This document shows positions 36,517-45,426 of a DNA stretch of 45,426 nucleotides, piece by piece. Both the position numbers and the translations under genes were made by a program. Every line of letters starts with the position of its first letter. The first letter of the stretch is position 1. Below the pieces are notes generated by a model, which searched no databases, had not been told where the DNA came from, and saw only the letters and a list, made by a program, of their open reading frames with translations. Origin of the DNA: Bacilli bacterium (lineage in GTDB: Bacteria; Bacillota; Bacilli; Alicyclobacillales; SLC66). The DNA is taken from assembly GCA_013044175.1 (NCBI GenBank), contig JABEUY010000124.1:1-45426 (forward strand), given 5' to 3'.

Positions 36517-37872
36517 TTACAATCTATGCACAGCATCTTTGAAGATGCGACCTCTCTCCTCAAAAGAACGATACATATCCCAACTCGCAGCAGCCGGCGC
36601 CAGTAAAACGATGTCACCCGATCGTGCAATTTGCGCACTGATGCGAACCGCATCCTCGATATCGATCGCTTCGTACAATGCAGGGATACCTGCACTTTGC
36701 GCCATTTCGAGCATTCGCTTTTTTGATTGTCCCAGCGCGATGACAGCACGTACTCGTTCTTGCAAAGCAGAACGTAACACCGTGAGATCATCACCGCGTT
36801 CAAGGCCACCAAGAATGCATACAATCGGTTCTGAAAATGCACGTAAAGCGCGTAACGTCGCTTGCGGATTGGTCGCCTTGGAATTGTTATAGTACGTCAC
36901 ACCTGCCACTTCACGTACATATTCTAAGCGATGCTCTACGCCACGAAAACTCGTCAAAACCGCAAGGATTGAAGGAAATGGAACGCCGACGATCTTAGCG
37001 ATGGCAAAAGCGACAAGCGCATTTTCGATGTTATGTTCCCCACGAAGTGCAAGGTCTGCAGTTGGCATCAGTTTTTTGATTTCACGCTTTTTGCCAGTTG
37101 CCCAAACAATATCGCCGTGATCGACATAGGCGCCGTATTCGACAGCTCTTTTCGTGCTCACTTCGACAAGTTGCGCAATGATATTTCGCTTTTGTTCGAC
37201 GATCTCTGGATAATCGACATTAATAACGGCATAATCATCAACCGATTGATTACAAAACACTTTTGCTTTTGAAGCGATATAATCCGCAATATCACCATGG
37301 TAATCGAGATGTGTAGGATATAAATTAATCCACGCTGCAATCTTGGGGCGAAATGTCTGTATAGCTTTTAACTGGAAGCTCGACATCTCCGTAACCATCC
37401 AAGTAATAGGCGTTAGTCGCTTCACCATCCCTGTCACCGGAGTACCGACATTACCGCCAACTTCATGAAGGATTTCAGCATGCGTCAGCATCGCATCGAC
37501 GAGCATTGTCGTCGTCGTCTTGCCATTCGAGCCGGTAATCGCAATAAATGGCGCTTTGGTAAGACGTGATGCGATCTCGATTTCCGTCGTAATCGGGATC
37601 GAACGCTTGATGGCTTCAACGAGAATTGGGCGATCATACGGGATCCCTGGATTTTTTACCACCAGATCACATTGATCAAGCAAATTTAATGGATGCTCTC
37701 CGAGAACAACGCGAATACCCAATGCTTCAAGCTGTTTCGCTTGCGCGAGCACTTCCTCTTTCGTTGAAGCATCGCTTACCGTTACGTTGGCACCGTACTC
37801 GACGAGCAAACGAGCCACGGCTTCCCCACTTTTCGCCAACCCTAAGACAAGAATCGATTGTCCCTCAAACAT
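36517..37872 (-). CDS. murD: UDP-MurNAc-L-Ala:D-Glu ligase MurD
   Basis: Adds D-glutamate to UDP-MurNAc-L-alanine. The 451-residue Mur ligase has the N-terminal UDP-binding VLGLAKSG, the ATP loop GSNGKTTTT at 114-122, NLYPTHLDYHG and YYNNSKATNPQAT (DSKATN-type motif). AAGAAGG lies about seven bases before the ATG. It is 35 bases after mraY. Confidence 0.97.
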   Translation of the reverse strand: MFEGQSILVLGLAKSGEAVARLLVEYGANVTVSDASTKEEVLAQAKQLEALGIRVVLGEHPLNLLDQCDLVVKNPGIPYDRPILVEAIKRSIPITTEIEIASRLTKAPFIAITGSNGKTTTTMLVDAMLTHAEILHEVGGNVGTPVTGMVKRLTPITWMVTEMSSFQLKAIQTFRPKIAAWINLYPTHLDYHGDIADYIASKAKVFCNQSVDDYAVINVDYPEIVEQKRNIIAQLVEVSTKRAVEYGAYVDHGDIVWATGKKREIKKLMPTADLALRGEHNIENALVAFAIAKIVGVPFPSILAVLTSFRGVEHRLEYVREVAGVTYYNNSKATNPQATLRALRAFSEPIVCILGGLERGDDLTVLRSALQERVRAVIALGQSKKRMLEMAQSAGIPALYEAIDIEDAVRISAQIARSGDIVLLAPAAASWDMYRSFEERGRIFKDAVHRL

Positions 37873-37907
37873 GGCATTTGCCTTCTTTCACAACGAATCA
37901 AAAACAT

Positions 37908-38864
37908 TTAATGGAAATATAAAAATAGGGCAAGTAAACTACATATCGCAGTAAAACTCCAAAAGCTGATGACGATTCGCCATTCCGACCAGCCACTTAA
38001 TTCAAAATGATGGTGAATCGGACTCATCTTGAAAATGCGTCGACCAAAAGTTTTGAAGGAAAAAACTTGTAACATAACGGATAACGTTTCGATCAAGAAA
38101 ATGAGACCGATAAGAAGCAACCAAATTTCAGCATGGGTTAACACAGAGACAGCGGCTAAAGCACCACCGAGTGCTAACGAGCCTGTATCACCCATAAAAA
38201 TTCTCGCTTTATGGCGATTATAAACGAGAAAGCCTAAAAGGGCGCCAACCATAGCTGTCGCGAAAACCGCCACATTCCACTCACTTTTAAAATACGCGAT
38301 GTAGGCAAAAGCAGCGAAAGCAATGGCGCTCGTCCCCGTCGCTAGCCCGTCAAGACCATCCGTCAAATTAACAGCATTTGAAAAGCCAACCATGAAAACA
38401 ACGAGGAATAATGGATAGAAAATTCCAAGTGATAAGCCAAACGGCCAAAAAGGTAGATCAAGCACAAAATGCCAACCTCGAAAATGAAGAATCAACAAAA
38501 ACCCGACGACCACCAATACTTGCAAAAGTAATTTTTGCCTTGCCGTTAACCCGAGATTTTTTTTTCGTAAGATGATCAAGAAATCGTCGAGAAATCCGAT
38601 TAAAGCAAACCCTAATAGAACAAACAACAAAATCTGTATCGTTGGTGAACCACTAAATCGCAGGGCAACAAACGTCGTACTTACGAGAAACAATAAGCCG
38701 CCCATTGTGGGTGTGCCCGTTTTTTTTTGATGACTCGTCGGGCCATCTTCACGAATAGCCTGTCCGAATTTTAAACGATGTAAGAAAGGTATCACGATAG
38801 GTCCAAGAAATACTACGATGATAAAGGAAATAAAAAGCACCCAAGATAAAGATCCGATGTCCAT
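37908..38864 (-). CDS. mraY: MraY, phospho-MurNAc-pentapeptide transferase
   Basis: Makes lipid I by transferring phospho-MurNAc-pentapeptide to undecaprenyl phosphate. The 318-residue protein has ten membrane helices and all family motifs: D93-D94, NLTDGLDG at 166-173, FMGDTGSLALGG and the HHH of PIHHHFE at 284-286. GGAGGTAAGGA precedes the ATG. Confidence 0.98.
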   Translation of the reverse strand: MDIGSLSWVLFISFIIVVFLGPIVIPFLHRLKFGQAIREDGPTSHQKKTGTPTMGGLLFLVSTTFVALRFSGSPTIQILLFVLLGFALIGFLDDFLIILRKKNLGLTARQKLLLQVLVVVGFLLILHFRGWHFVLDLPFWPFGLSLGIFYPLFLVVFMVGFSNAVNLTDGLDGLATGTSAIAFAAFAYIAYFKSEWNVAVFATAMVGALLGFLVYNRHKARIFMGDTGSLALGGALAAVSVLTHAEIWLLLIGLIFLIETLSVMLQVFSFKTFGRRIFKMSPIHHHFELSGWSEWRIVISFWSFTAICSLLALFLYFH

Positions 38865-38881
38865 TCCTTACCTCCGTCTTT

Positions 38882-40282
38882 TTATGAGAAATAGGCGAGT
38901 AATGCTTGTGCAAGTGATTCAAGTCGAATACCGCGCGAGCCTTTAAAAAGGACAGCCACAGTCATATCATTTTGTAAGTATTGCTTAACCACTTGATTGA
39001 GGGCATCCTGTGCATCTTGTGCTTGCGAAAAAGCCATGGAAGCAATATGCATGGTACAGCTTTGGCAAACGGAAGCGGCGATAACGATATGGGCAAATTC
39101 GCCGATTGCGATCAGATCGGTCACGCCGTAATCGCGGAGTCGCTCACCTACATTTTGGTGAAAAGAAATCGAATAATCACCAAGTTCGAGCATATCACCA
39201 AAGACGAGAACCCTGCGATCCACCGACAGTTTTGCTAAGACTTCTAAGGAAGCAAAAACTGAAGTAGGTGCAGCGTTATACGCATCGTTGATAACGATCA
39301 AACGATCCTTCACTTCGGTGATTTCCATGCGCATCTTATTCAATCGGACAGAAGCGAGAATATCACGAACTCGATTCAGGTCTATACGAAGATAATCGGC
39401 AATCGCAATCGCATTCAATGCATTTTGTGCTTGATGACGCCCAGGTAAAGCTAGCGTTATGTCGAGATCATGCGGAAGCAAGCAAAATCGACTGGCATTG
39501 GCATCGATTTGTTCATAGTTCTGCAACCTATACTGTGCCTCTTCACCATCACCCACATAGATGACAGACACACCTTCTGGTAAAGCACGTCCTCGCAGTA
39601 AAGGTTCCTGACATGGCAAGATCGCTAAGCCACCAGCGGGTAAACTTGCGATGAGCTCCCATTTTGCATCGGCAATTTTTTCTCTTGAACCCAAAAGCCC
39701 AATATGCGCTTCACCAATATTCACAATAACCCCGATGGAAGGTTTCGCAATCTGGCATAGGCGTTCTATTTGATGCAATCCATTCATGCCCATCTCAAGG
39801 ACTGCAACTTCAATCTCTTCCGGCCAGGAAAGAATCGTGAGCGGGAGTCCGATATGGTTATTAAAATTCCCCTGGGTAGCTTTTGTATGAAACTGCGATG
39901 ACAACACGGAAGCGACCATATCTTTTGTCGATGTTTTCCCGTTGCTTCCTGTGATACCGATGACAAGCACCTGTAACGTCTCGCGATAGGCTCTGGCTAA
40001 TTCTTGTAAGGCATAAAGCGTATCGTCGACTACGATATGGGGATACTTCGCGAGATGCTCCGGTAACGAATGATCTTTTTGCCAAAGATAAGCCGTAGCG
40101 CCTTGATCCATGGCCTCTTGAACAAAATCATGACCATCAAACCGCTCACCGATGATCGGGATATAAAGGCATCCTTGGCTTATCGTTCGACTATCTGTCG
40201 ATACACGATGCAACAGCAAAGAAGGGTCACCAAATCGTTCTCCCATAACCGCTTCTTCAACAAAGGCAAGCGACTTATTCAA
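38882..40282 (-). CDS. murF: UDP-MurNAc-tripeptide:D-Ala-D-Ala ligase MurF
   Basis: Adds the D-Ala-D-Ala dipeptide to complete the pentapeptide precursor. The 466-residue Mur ligase has the ATP loop GSNGKTSTK at 112-120, the central VLEMGMNGLHQI typical of MurF, INDAYNAAPTS and DMLELG. Start TTG at 40282 follows AAGGAGG by seven bases and overlaps the murE stop by four bases. In B. subtilis murF lies elsewhere in the genome. Confidence 0.97.
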   Translation of the reverse strand: MNKSLAFVEEAVMGERFGDPSLLLHRVSTDSRTISQGCLYIPIIGERFDGHDFVQEAMDQGATAYLWQKDHSLPEHLAKYPHIVVDDTLYALQELARAYRETLQVLVIGITGSNGKTSTKDMVASVLSSQFHTKATQGNFNNHIGLPLTILSWPEEIEVAVLEMGMNGLHQIERLCQIAKPSIGVIVNIGEAHIGLLGSREKIADAKWELIASLPAGGLAILPCQEPLLRGRALPEGVSVIYVGDGEEAQYRLQNYEQIDANASRFCLLPHDLDITLALPGRHQAQNALNAIAIADYLRIDLNRVRDILASVRLNKMRMEITEVKDRLIVINDAYNAAPTSVFASLEVLAKLSVDRRVLVFGDMLELGDYSISFHQNVGERLRDYGVTDLIAIGEFAHIVIAASVCQSCTMHIASMAFSQAQDAQDALNQVVKQYLQNDMTVAVLFKGSRGIRLESLAQALLAYFS

Positions 40283-41766
40283 GGATAAACCTCCTTGACC
40301 ATAGCTCTAGCGATCTCACAATCGTCAAAATGGTGTTTAGTAGTACCGATGATCTGATAATTCTCATGACCTTTCCCAGCGATTAAAATAACATCATTTT
40401 CTTTGGCATGCAAAATGGCATGACGAATCGCCTCAGCACGCAAAACGATACGTTCATACGTCACGTTCTGGTCACGAATGCCACTTTCCATATCATCGAG
40501 AATCTTTTCAGGATCTTCTGTTCGTGGGTTGTCTGAAGTGAGAACCGTTACATCACTATATTTCGCTGCGATTTTCGCCATGAGAGGGCGCTTCGTCTTA
40601 TCGCGATCACCGCCTGCACCCACGACGGTAATCACTTTCCCTTCGCAAAATTCCCGTATGGTCAACAATGCATTTTCTAAACTATCGGGCGTATGAGAAT
40701 AATCCACCAGAATCGTAAACGGTTGGCCAGCTTTAACCGCTTCAAAACGACCCTTAATGCCTTTGACCTGTTCGAGTGCCGCAACGATCGTATCGAGTTC
40801 AATCCCTAAGCTCAAAGCGACAGCCGTTGCGCAAAGAGCGTTATACACATTGAAACGCCCAGTTACTTGCAACTTCACTTTTCGTTCACCACAAAAAGTC
40901 GTTAGCAAAAAGGAAACGCCATCCGATTGAATCGTTACTTCACGAGCGCAGACATCCGCCTCTTGTTGAATGCCGTAAGTGATCACCTGATGAATCGTTT
41001 CATGCTCATACTGACTCGACTGTCCATCATCCGCATTGAGCACTGCAATCGGTAACCCACCATCAGGCAGATTGCGATACTCATTGCCGAGCCGTGAAAA
41101 AAGGCGACCTTTCGCCTGTGCGTAAGCTTCCATCGTTTGATGAAAGTCAAGATGATCTTGGGTTAAATTCGTAAAAGCCACAACGCGATAGCCAAGACCC
41201 GCAAGTCGCGAAAGTGTTATCGCATGCGAAGAAGCTTCCATCACCACATGCGTTACGTTTTGCTCTTTCATTGTGTTAAGCGTTGCAACGAGATCGATCA
41301 CTTGCGGTGTTGTAAGCAAAGATTCTTGAAGCACACGATCTCCGATACGCTGTTCAATCGTACCAATCAGTCCAGTTTGTTTGCCAGATGCCGACAGAAT
41401 GCGTTCAATGAAATTCGTCGTCGTCGTTTTTCCATTCGTTCCTGTTACACCGATCATCGTCATGTGGGCAGCAGGAAAAGCATAGCAGGTATGTGCCAGC
41501 AAAGCGACAATGCGTTTTGTCGAAGGCACGATCACTTGCGTGATCGAAAGTGTATCGATCATTCGCTCGACAACGACGGCTGTTGCCCCTTGTTCCTCCG
41601 CTTGGAGAACAAAATCATGGCCATCGACATGATCGCCTGTCAAAGCGACAAACAAAGAACCAACGCCTACTTTTCTTGAATCAGCGGTAATATGGACAAT
41701 ATCGATCTGACTGTCACCGATAATCCTTTTGAGAATTACTTGCGAAAATAACTCATCTAAGCGCAA
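40279..41766 (-). CDS. murE: UDP-MurNAc-tripeptide synthetase MurE (meso-DAP type)
   Basis: Adds meso-diaminopimelate to the stem peptide. The 495-residue Mur ligase has the ATP loop GTNGKTT at 109-115, VMEASSHA, TNLTQDHLDFH and the specificity motif DNPR near 411-414; DNPR is typical of enzymes that use meso-DAP rather than lysine. Start TTG at 41766 follows GAGGGGTGG. This supports an A1-gamma type cell wall, as in most Bacilli that form spores. Confidence 0.97.
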   Translation of the reverse strand: MRLDELFSQVILKRIIGDSQIDIVHITADSRKVGVGSLFVALTGDHVDGHDFVLQAEEQGATAVVVERMIDTLSITQVIVPSTKRIVALLAHTCYAFPAAHMTMIGVTGTNGKTTTTNFIERILSASGKQTGLIGTIEQRIGDRVLQESLLTTPQVIDLVATLNTMKEQNVTHVVMEASSHAITLSRLAGLGYRVVAFTNLTQDHLDFHQTMEAYAQAKGRLFSRLGNEYRNLPDGGLPIAVLNADDGQSSQYEHETIHQVITYGIQQEADVCAREVTIQSDGVSFLLTTFCGERKVKLQVTGRFNVYNALCATAVALSLGIELDTIVAALEQVKGIKGRFEAVKAGQPFTILVDYSHTPDSLENALLTIREFCEGKVITVVGAGGDRDKTKRPLMAKIAAKYSDVTVLTSDNPRTEDPEKILDDMESGIRDQNVTYERIVLRAEAIRHAILHAKENDVILIAGKGHENYQIIGTTKHHFDDCEIARAMVKEVYP

Positions 41767-41782
41767 ACCATAACGCCACCCC

Positions 41783-43723
41783 TCATTGTTCTTGTCCTAG
41801 ATAGAGCCGAATTGTACTTCCTTGTGGGACAAATTCACCTGCGACAGGTCTTTGCGACACAACATAGTCCCCGTGTCCGCTCACGGAGACGCGCAAAATC
41901 AACCCACTATTCATCATCTGGCGGACAGCATCCTGATACTTCATCCCCGAAAGATTCAACACTTGTGTCATACTCGGATCGATTCCTAACCGAAATCGTT
42001 TAGGGATACCGGTCGTCGATGGCGCTACGTGCATGATCTGCAAACTATCGGCTAATACATGCCCGATGACAGGAGCTGCAATCGTCCCACCAAATACCGG
42101 AGAATTTTTAGGACGCGGATAATCTATGGCTACATAAGCGACCAAATCGGGATGATTAGCCGGCGCCATACCGATAAAAGATACGATATAATGTTGCCGC
42201 GAATAATGGCCATTTTCTACAACTTGCGCCGTACCCGTCTTACCGGCAATTCGATAGCCTTCTTGAAAAGCATTCGCCCCAGTACCTTGCGCGACGACAT
42301 GTTCTAAAGCGTCACGTACCTGCGCTGCTGTCGCTTCACTGACGACACGCCGAACGACGTGTGGAGAAAATGCTTGAACGACTTCTTTCGTTTCGGGATT
42401 AATATATTTCTCGACAAGCAGAGGTTTCATCAATAAACCACCATTAGCAATGGCACCAACAGCCATTACTTGCTGAATTGGCGTCACCGATACGCCTTGT
42501 CCAAAAGCTGTCGTGGCAAGTTCGAGCGGTCCTACACGAGAAAGGGGAAATAAAATCCCTTTACTCTCGCCAGGTAGTGTAATCCCCGTTTTTTTCCCGA
42601 ATCCAAAGTTCTTAATCGAAGAAAACAAGGCATTCTTTCCGATGCGTTCACCCAACGTAATAAAGCCTGGATTGCAAGAATTCTCGACAACTTGCAAAAA
42701 TGTCTGTGACCCATGACCGCCTGCTTTCCAACAACGTATGCGGTGACCAGCTACTTCATAATACCCTGGATCATAAAACCGTTGCGTTAACGTGACTTGA
42801 TGTTCCTGGATAGCTGTGGCGAGTGTTACGATTTTGAACGTACTGCCTGGCTCAAAAGTTTGCCACACAGCCAAATTTCTATTATACAAAGCAGGACTAA
42901 CTTGACGCCACTGCTCTGGATTAAAGGATGGATAATTATCCATCGCCAATATTTTACCCGTACTCGGCTGTTCAACGATCATCGTGACATGGTCAGGATG
43001 ATATTTGGCAACGACTTGATCGATTTCTCGAGCAACAAATTCACTGATCGGCGTTGAAAGTGACAATTGAACATCGTAGCCTGGTTGAGGTTTTTGATAG
43101 GTATCATTCGTTGAAGGAATTTCTCGTCCTGACGCATCGGAGACGTACCGAATAGCCCCTTTTTTTCCTTCAAGCACATGGTTATAGTAAAGTTCGAGAC
43201 CGGACAAACCTTGCCCTTCACCACCCGTAACCCCAAAAACGGATGCACTCATCGAGCCAAGCGGGTAACTTCGCGTGCTCTCCTCCGTCAGATAAATACC
43301 CGGAAGCCGCAGTTTACGAATGGCCCTCGTTTTTTGTTCGTCAATTCTTCTTCCATACGGCCGAAGATAGACCATCAGCGTTTTTTTCTTTAGTAATCTA
43401 TAGATACGCTGCAGAGACCCGTGAAGTACTTTCGCCAATTTTTCTGCTGTTGACTTTGGATCACGAATCTGGCTAGGAACGGCGATCACCGTTGAAGCGC
43501 TGACCGTTTTAACAAGTGGTTCACCGGAAGCATCGAGAAATTGACCCCGAAGTGCATAGACGGGAATAGACCGTGTTATCGTCTGTTCAGCCTTTTGCCG
43601 ATAAAACTTGGTTTCGATCGTCGTGATATGTACGACGCGTCCGATCAACAAACCAAAAACACCACACGTCCCCAACAAGACAAAGAGAAATCGCCTTTTG
43701 ATCAAAGAATCAGTTACTTTCAT
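41783..43723 (-). CDS. spoVD: Class B penicillin-binding protein, SpoVD/FtsI type, with one PASTA domain
   Basis: Septal or spore-cortex transpeptidase that works with the SEDS polymerase. The 646-residue protein has a short cytoplasmic N-terminus, one membrane helix (about 12-32), a dimerisation domain, and a transpeptidase domain with S294-x-x-K297 (PGSTFK), S349-C-N and K495-T-G, then a single PASTA domain at about 586-645. One PASTA domain resembles SpoVD; B. subtilis PBP2B has two. ATG at 43723 has GGGGA six bases upstream; an ATG at 43735 is also possible. It is the only class B PBP gene in the cluster. Confidence 0.94.
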   Translation of the reverse strand: MKVTDSLIKRRFLFVLLGTCGVFGLLIGRVVHITTIETKFYRQKAEQTITRSIPVYALRGQFLDASGEPLVKTVSASTVIAVPSQIRDPKSTAEKLAKVLHGSLQRIYRLLKKKTLMVYLRPYGRRIDEQKTRAIRKLRLPGIYLTEESTRSYPLGSMSASVFGVTGGEGQGLSGLELYYNHVLEGKKGAIRYVSDASGREIPSTNDTYQKPQPGYDVQLSLSTPISEFVAREIDQVVAKYHPDHVTMIVEQPSTGKILAMDNYPSFNPEQWRQVSPALYNRNLAVWQTFEPGSTFKIVTLATAIQEHQVTLTQRFYDPGYYEVAGHRIRCWKAGGHGSQTFLQVVENSCNPGFITLGERIGKNALFSSIKNFGFGKKTGITLPGESKGILFPLSRVGPLELATTAFGQGVSVTPIQQVMAVGAIANGGLLMKPLLVEKYINPETKEVVQAFSPHVVRRVVSEATAAQVRDALEHVVAQGTGANAFQEGYRIAGKTGTAQVVENGHYSRQHYIVSFIGMAPANHPDLVAYVAIDYPRPKNSPVFGGTIAAPVIGHVLADSLQIMHVAPSTTGIPKRFRLGIDPSMTQVLNLSGMKYQDAVRQMMNSGLILRVSVSGHGDYVVSQRPVAGEFVPQGSTIRLYLGQEQ

Positions 43724-43792
43724 AGCCATCCCCATTCGATGAACAGCTTTTCTGCCATCGTATGAGCTACATGAACAAAATAGAAGCGAATA

Positions 43793-44176
43793 TTAAGGGT
43801 TAGGAATCGATACAGGTGTTGCAGGATGCATATGAAGTTTTTGTTCAGCAATCGTCAGAATTCTCGTCGGCGACGAAAGTTCATAGACGGTCGATTGCAG
43901 CGCTGCTTTCGTCGCTTTTTGTTGCGACAATTCGACTTGCAACTGTTGATTTGTATAATTTAACGATACGATTGAAGCGTATTGACTGACTAGATAAGCT
44001 GCGATTGCCGTACAAATCATTAATGTTACCACGATTCCGAGACGAGAGCGCGTCTCAGATTTCGTCTTACTGTCATGCTGTCGAACAGGTTGTTCCCATG
44101 GTGATGCTGTCGTCGGTGCAATATTCGTTTTCGGTGACTCTTTCCCAGCCTCCATATCCACAGCGATCATAATCAT
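43793..44176 (-). CDS. ftsL: Cell division protein FtsL
   Basis: A small bitopic divisome protein that forms a complex with DivIB and DivIC. The 127-residue protein has a variable polar N-terminus (1-45), one membrane helix (about 46-66) and a C-terminal coiled coil (about 72-105) with YTNQQLQVELSQQKATKAAL. The family is poorly conserved; the call rests on topology and on position between rsmH and the PBP gene. ATG at 44176 follows GGGAG by five bases. Confidence 0.9.
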   Translation of the reverse strand: MIMIAVDMEAGKESPKTNIAPTTASPWEQPVRQHDSKTKSETRSRLGIVVTLMICTAIAAYLVSQYASIVSLNYTNQQLQVELSQQKATKAALQSTVYELSSPTRILTIAEQKLHMHPATPVSIPNP

Positions 44177-44226
44177 AGACACTCCCTATATCATGTAAAC
44201 ACAGAATTACTATAGATGAAATTGCA

Positions 44227-45168
44227 TTATTTACGTTGTGCAACACGTAATTTAGCTGAACGAGCCCTCGGATTTTTCGAAAGTTCTTGTGCCGAAGGTA
44301 AAACCGGTTTTCTCGTGACAACCGTAAATCGCGCTTGATGACCACAAGTACAGATCGGCGACCGCGGTGGACAGACACACGTGATCGCTTGCGCAGCAAA
44401 GAACTGCTTGACGATACGATCCTCAAGCGAATGAAAAGTAATGATCGCCGCATTCGCTTGTGGTGCTAGAAGATCAGGTAATTGTTCAAGCAATGATTCT
44501 AAAGCACCGAGTTCATCGTTTACGGCAATTCGCAGTGCTTGAAATACACGCTTCCCAGGATGAGGTCCATCTTTTCGCGCACCTTGCGGTACCGCTTTTT
44601 TAATCACTTCGACCAGATCACCTGTATTCACAATAGGACGCCGAGCGCGTTCGGTAACGATAAACTCCGCGATGCGTTTAGCCCAACGTTCCTCGCCATA
44701 ACGCCAAAAAAGATCAGCGAGTTTAGACGCATCCAATCGTTCGAGTAAATCCTTAGCGCTTTGCTTGATGCGACGATCCATACGCATATCAAGAGGTGCA
44801 TCATGTTGATAGGAAAACCCGCGATCCGCTTCGTCCAATTGCGGTGACGACACACCGAGATCACAGAGTAATCCGTTGATCTTTTGAATTCCTCTCTCTT
44901 GCAAGACGGTCGTGATTTCACGAAAATTAGCGCGTATCACATACAAACGTCCCTCATAAGCACCTTGCCAACTTTTCGCTGCTTCAATTGCTCTTTCATC
45001 TTGATCCAAAGCGATTACCGTGCCATGTGGCGCCGATACCTCGAGTAGTTTTCTTGTATGCCCTCCGCCACCCATCGTAGCATCGACATAAATCCCCGAA
45101 GACTGCGGTGCTAAACGCATTACGGCTTCTTGCAATAAGACTGTTTCATGGGAAAATGTTTCTTTCAC
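44227..45168 (-). CDS. rsmH: 16S rRNA (cytosine-1402-N4)-methyltransferase RsmH (MraW)
   Basis: Methylates N4 of C1402 in 16S rRNA near the P site. The 313-residue protein has the SAM motif VDATMGGGGHTRKLLE at 28-43, ALDQDERAI, LLCDLGVSSPQLDEADRGFS (split), and the C-terminal HSLEDRIVKQFF with NPRARSAKLR. Start GTG at 45168 has GAAGGT upstream. It follows mraZ by 20 bases. Confidence 0.97.
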   Translation of the reverse strand: MKETFSHETVLLQEAVMRLAPQSSGIYVDATMGGGGHTRKLLEVSAPHGTVIALDQDERAIEAAKSWQGAYEGRLYVIRANFREITTVLQERGIQKINGLLCDLGVSSPQLDEADRGFSYQHDAPLDMRMDRRIKQSAKDLLERLDASKLADLFWRYGEERWAKRIAEFIVTERARRPIVNTGDLVEVIKKAVPQGARKDGPHPGKRVFQALRIAVNDELGALESLLEQLPDLLAPQANAAIITFHSLEDRIVKQFFAAQAITCVCPPRSPICTCGHQARFTVVTRKPVLPSAQELSKNPRARSAKLRVAQRK

Positions 45169-45188
45169 CGTTGACCTTCAACCTTTCC

Positions 45189-45426
45189 TTATAAATCGAG
45201 ATCGACAAGTCGTTCCGCCAGTTCATCAAAACCATCAGACGCCTCATCAGCATAAGTAAACCACTTTAGCTCATCCCAAATTTCGATGCGCGTTCCTACG
45301 CCGATAATGACACATTCCATCGTAATCCCAGCATAGTCGCGTAGATTTTGCGGTACCAAAACCCTACCTTGTTTATCGAGATCAAGTTCAGCAGCACCAC
45401 TAAAAAAGAATCGACTAAACTGCCGC
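45189..45426 (-). CDS. mraZ: MraZ transcriptional regulator, C-terminal part (5' end beyond window)
   Basis: The window ends inside this gene; 78 complete codons and the stop are visible. The reading includes the MraZ/AbrB-like signature ELDLDKQGRVLVPQNLRDYA and then a region ending ELAERLVDLDL. MraZ usually has about 143 residues with two such half-repeats; only the second is here. It is a DNA-binding regulator of the dcw operon that binds repeats upstream of itself, so its operator lies outside this window. Confidence 0.95.
   Translation of the reverse strand, partial: RQFSRFFFSGAAELDLDKQGRVLVPQNLRDYAGITMECVIIGVGTRIEIWDELKWFTYADEASDGFDELAERLVDLDL

Noticed and set aside
36401-36892. A 163-codon open frame antisense to murD
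   Set aside because: Antisense shadow; no independent signals.
1-45426. CRISPR arrays, insertion sequences, prophage, tRNA or rRNA genes
   Set aside because: No repeat-spacer pattern, transposase, integrase or RNA-gene sequence was seen in any gap; gaps are all under 300 bases.

Overview
The window is a stretch of core chromosome from an endospore-forming member of the Bacilli (Firmicutes). Evidence: three sporulation genes (spoIIGA, sigE, sigG) lie directly after ftsA-ftsZ, MurE has the meso-diaminopimelate motif, a PyrR attenuation system is present, and gene order matches Bacillus subtilis over most of the window. Differences from B. subtilis are that murF and murA sit inside the cluster, only one class B PBP and one SEDS gene are present, pyrP and ylyA are absent, and many genes start with TTG. 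These, with a GC content that looks to be in the mid-40s percent, suggest a lineage related to Alicyclobacillaceae; that placement is an inference.

Layout. From 45426 down to 6925 almost everything is on the minus strand. The dcw cluster comes first: mraZ (5' end cut off), rsmH, ftsL, spoVD/ftsI, murE, murF, mraY, murD, ftsW/spoVE, murG, murB, murA, divIB, ftsA, ftsZ (to 28692). Then come spoIIGA-sigE-sigG, the yl* division block (ylmC, pgeF, ylmE, sepF, ylmG, ylmH, divIVA), ileS, a small plus-strand membrane-protein gene, lspA-rluD, and the pyrimidine operon pyrR-pyrB-pyrC-carA-carB-pyrK-pyrD-pyrF-pyrE. The left end holds an MFS transporter gene (minus), a plus-strand pair (an SDR-family protein overlapping rqcH), and a Ca2+-type P-ATPase (minus, yloB-like, beside the yloA/rqcH homologue as in B. 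subtilis).

How the genes work together. The dcw genes make the UDP-MurNAc-pentapeptide and lipid II precursors and build the FtsZ/FtsA/SepF/DivIVA divisome. spoIIGA-sigE-sigG provides the mother-cell and forespore sigma factors that act once asymmetric division has occurred. The pyr operon encodes de novo UMP synthesis except the final UMP-kinase step, and its leader shows a complete PyrR attenuator. RqcH and the S4-domain protein YlmH both belong to ribosome-associated quality control.

Control signals I can read include a sigma-A promoter, PyrR-binding hairpin and terminator before pyrR; a near-consensus sigma-G/sigma-F promoter before sigG; a long-spacer Spo0A-type promoter before spoIIGA; a strong promoter before the MFS gene; and intrinsic terminators after rqcH/MFS, the small ORF/ileS, divIVA, ylmC and ftsZ.

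I found no rRNA or tRNA genes, CRISPR array, insertion sequence, prophage or obvious horizontally acquired island. I do not think the window contains a wholly new multi-gene system. The most novel items are the SDR-like protein with a missing catalytic serine and an added C-terminal domain coupled to rqcH, the 58-residue membrane protein between ileS and lspA, the 62-base spoIIGA/sigE overlap, the terminator before ileS without a visible T-box, and a perfect palindrome upstream of divIVA. No gap between genes exceeds 300 bases.
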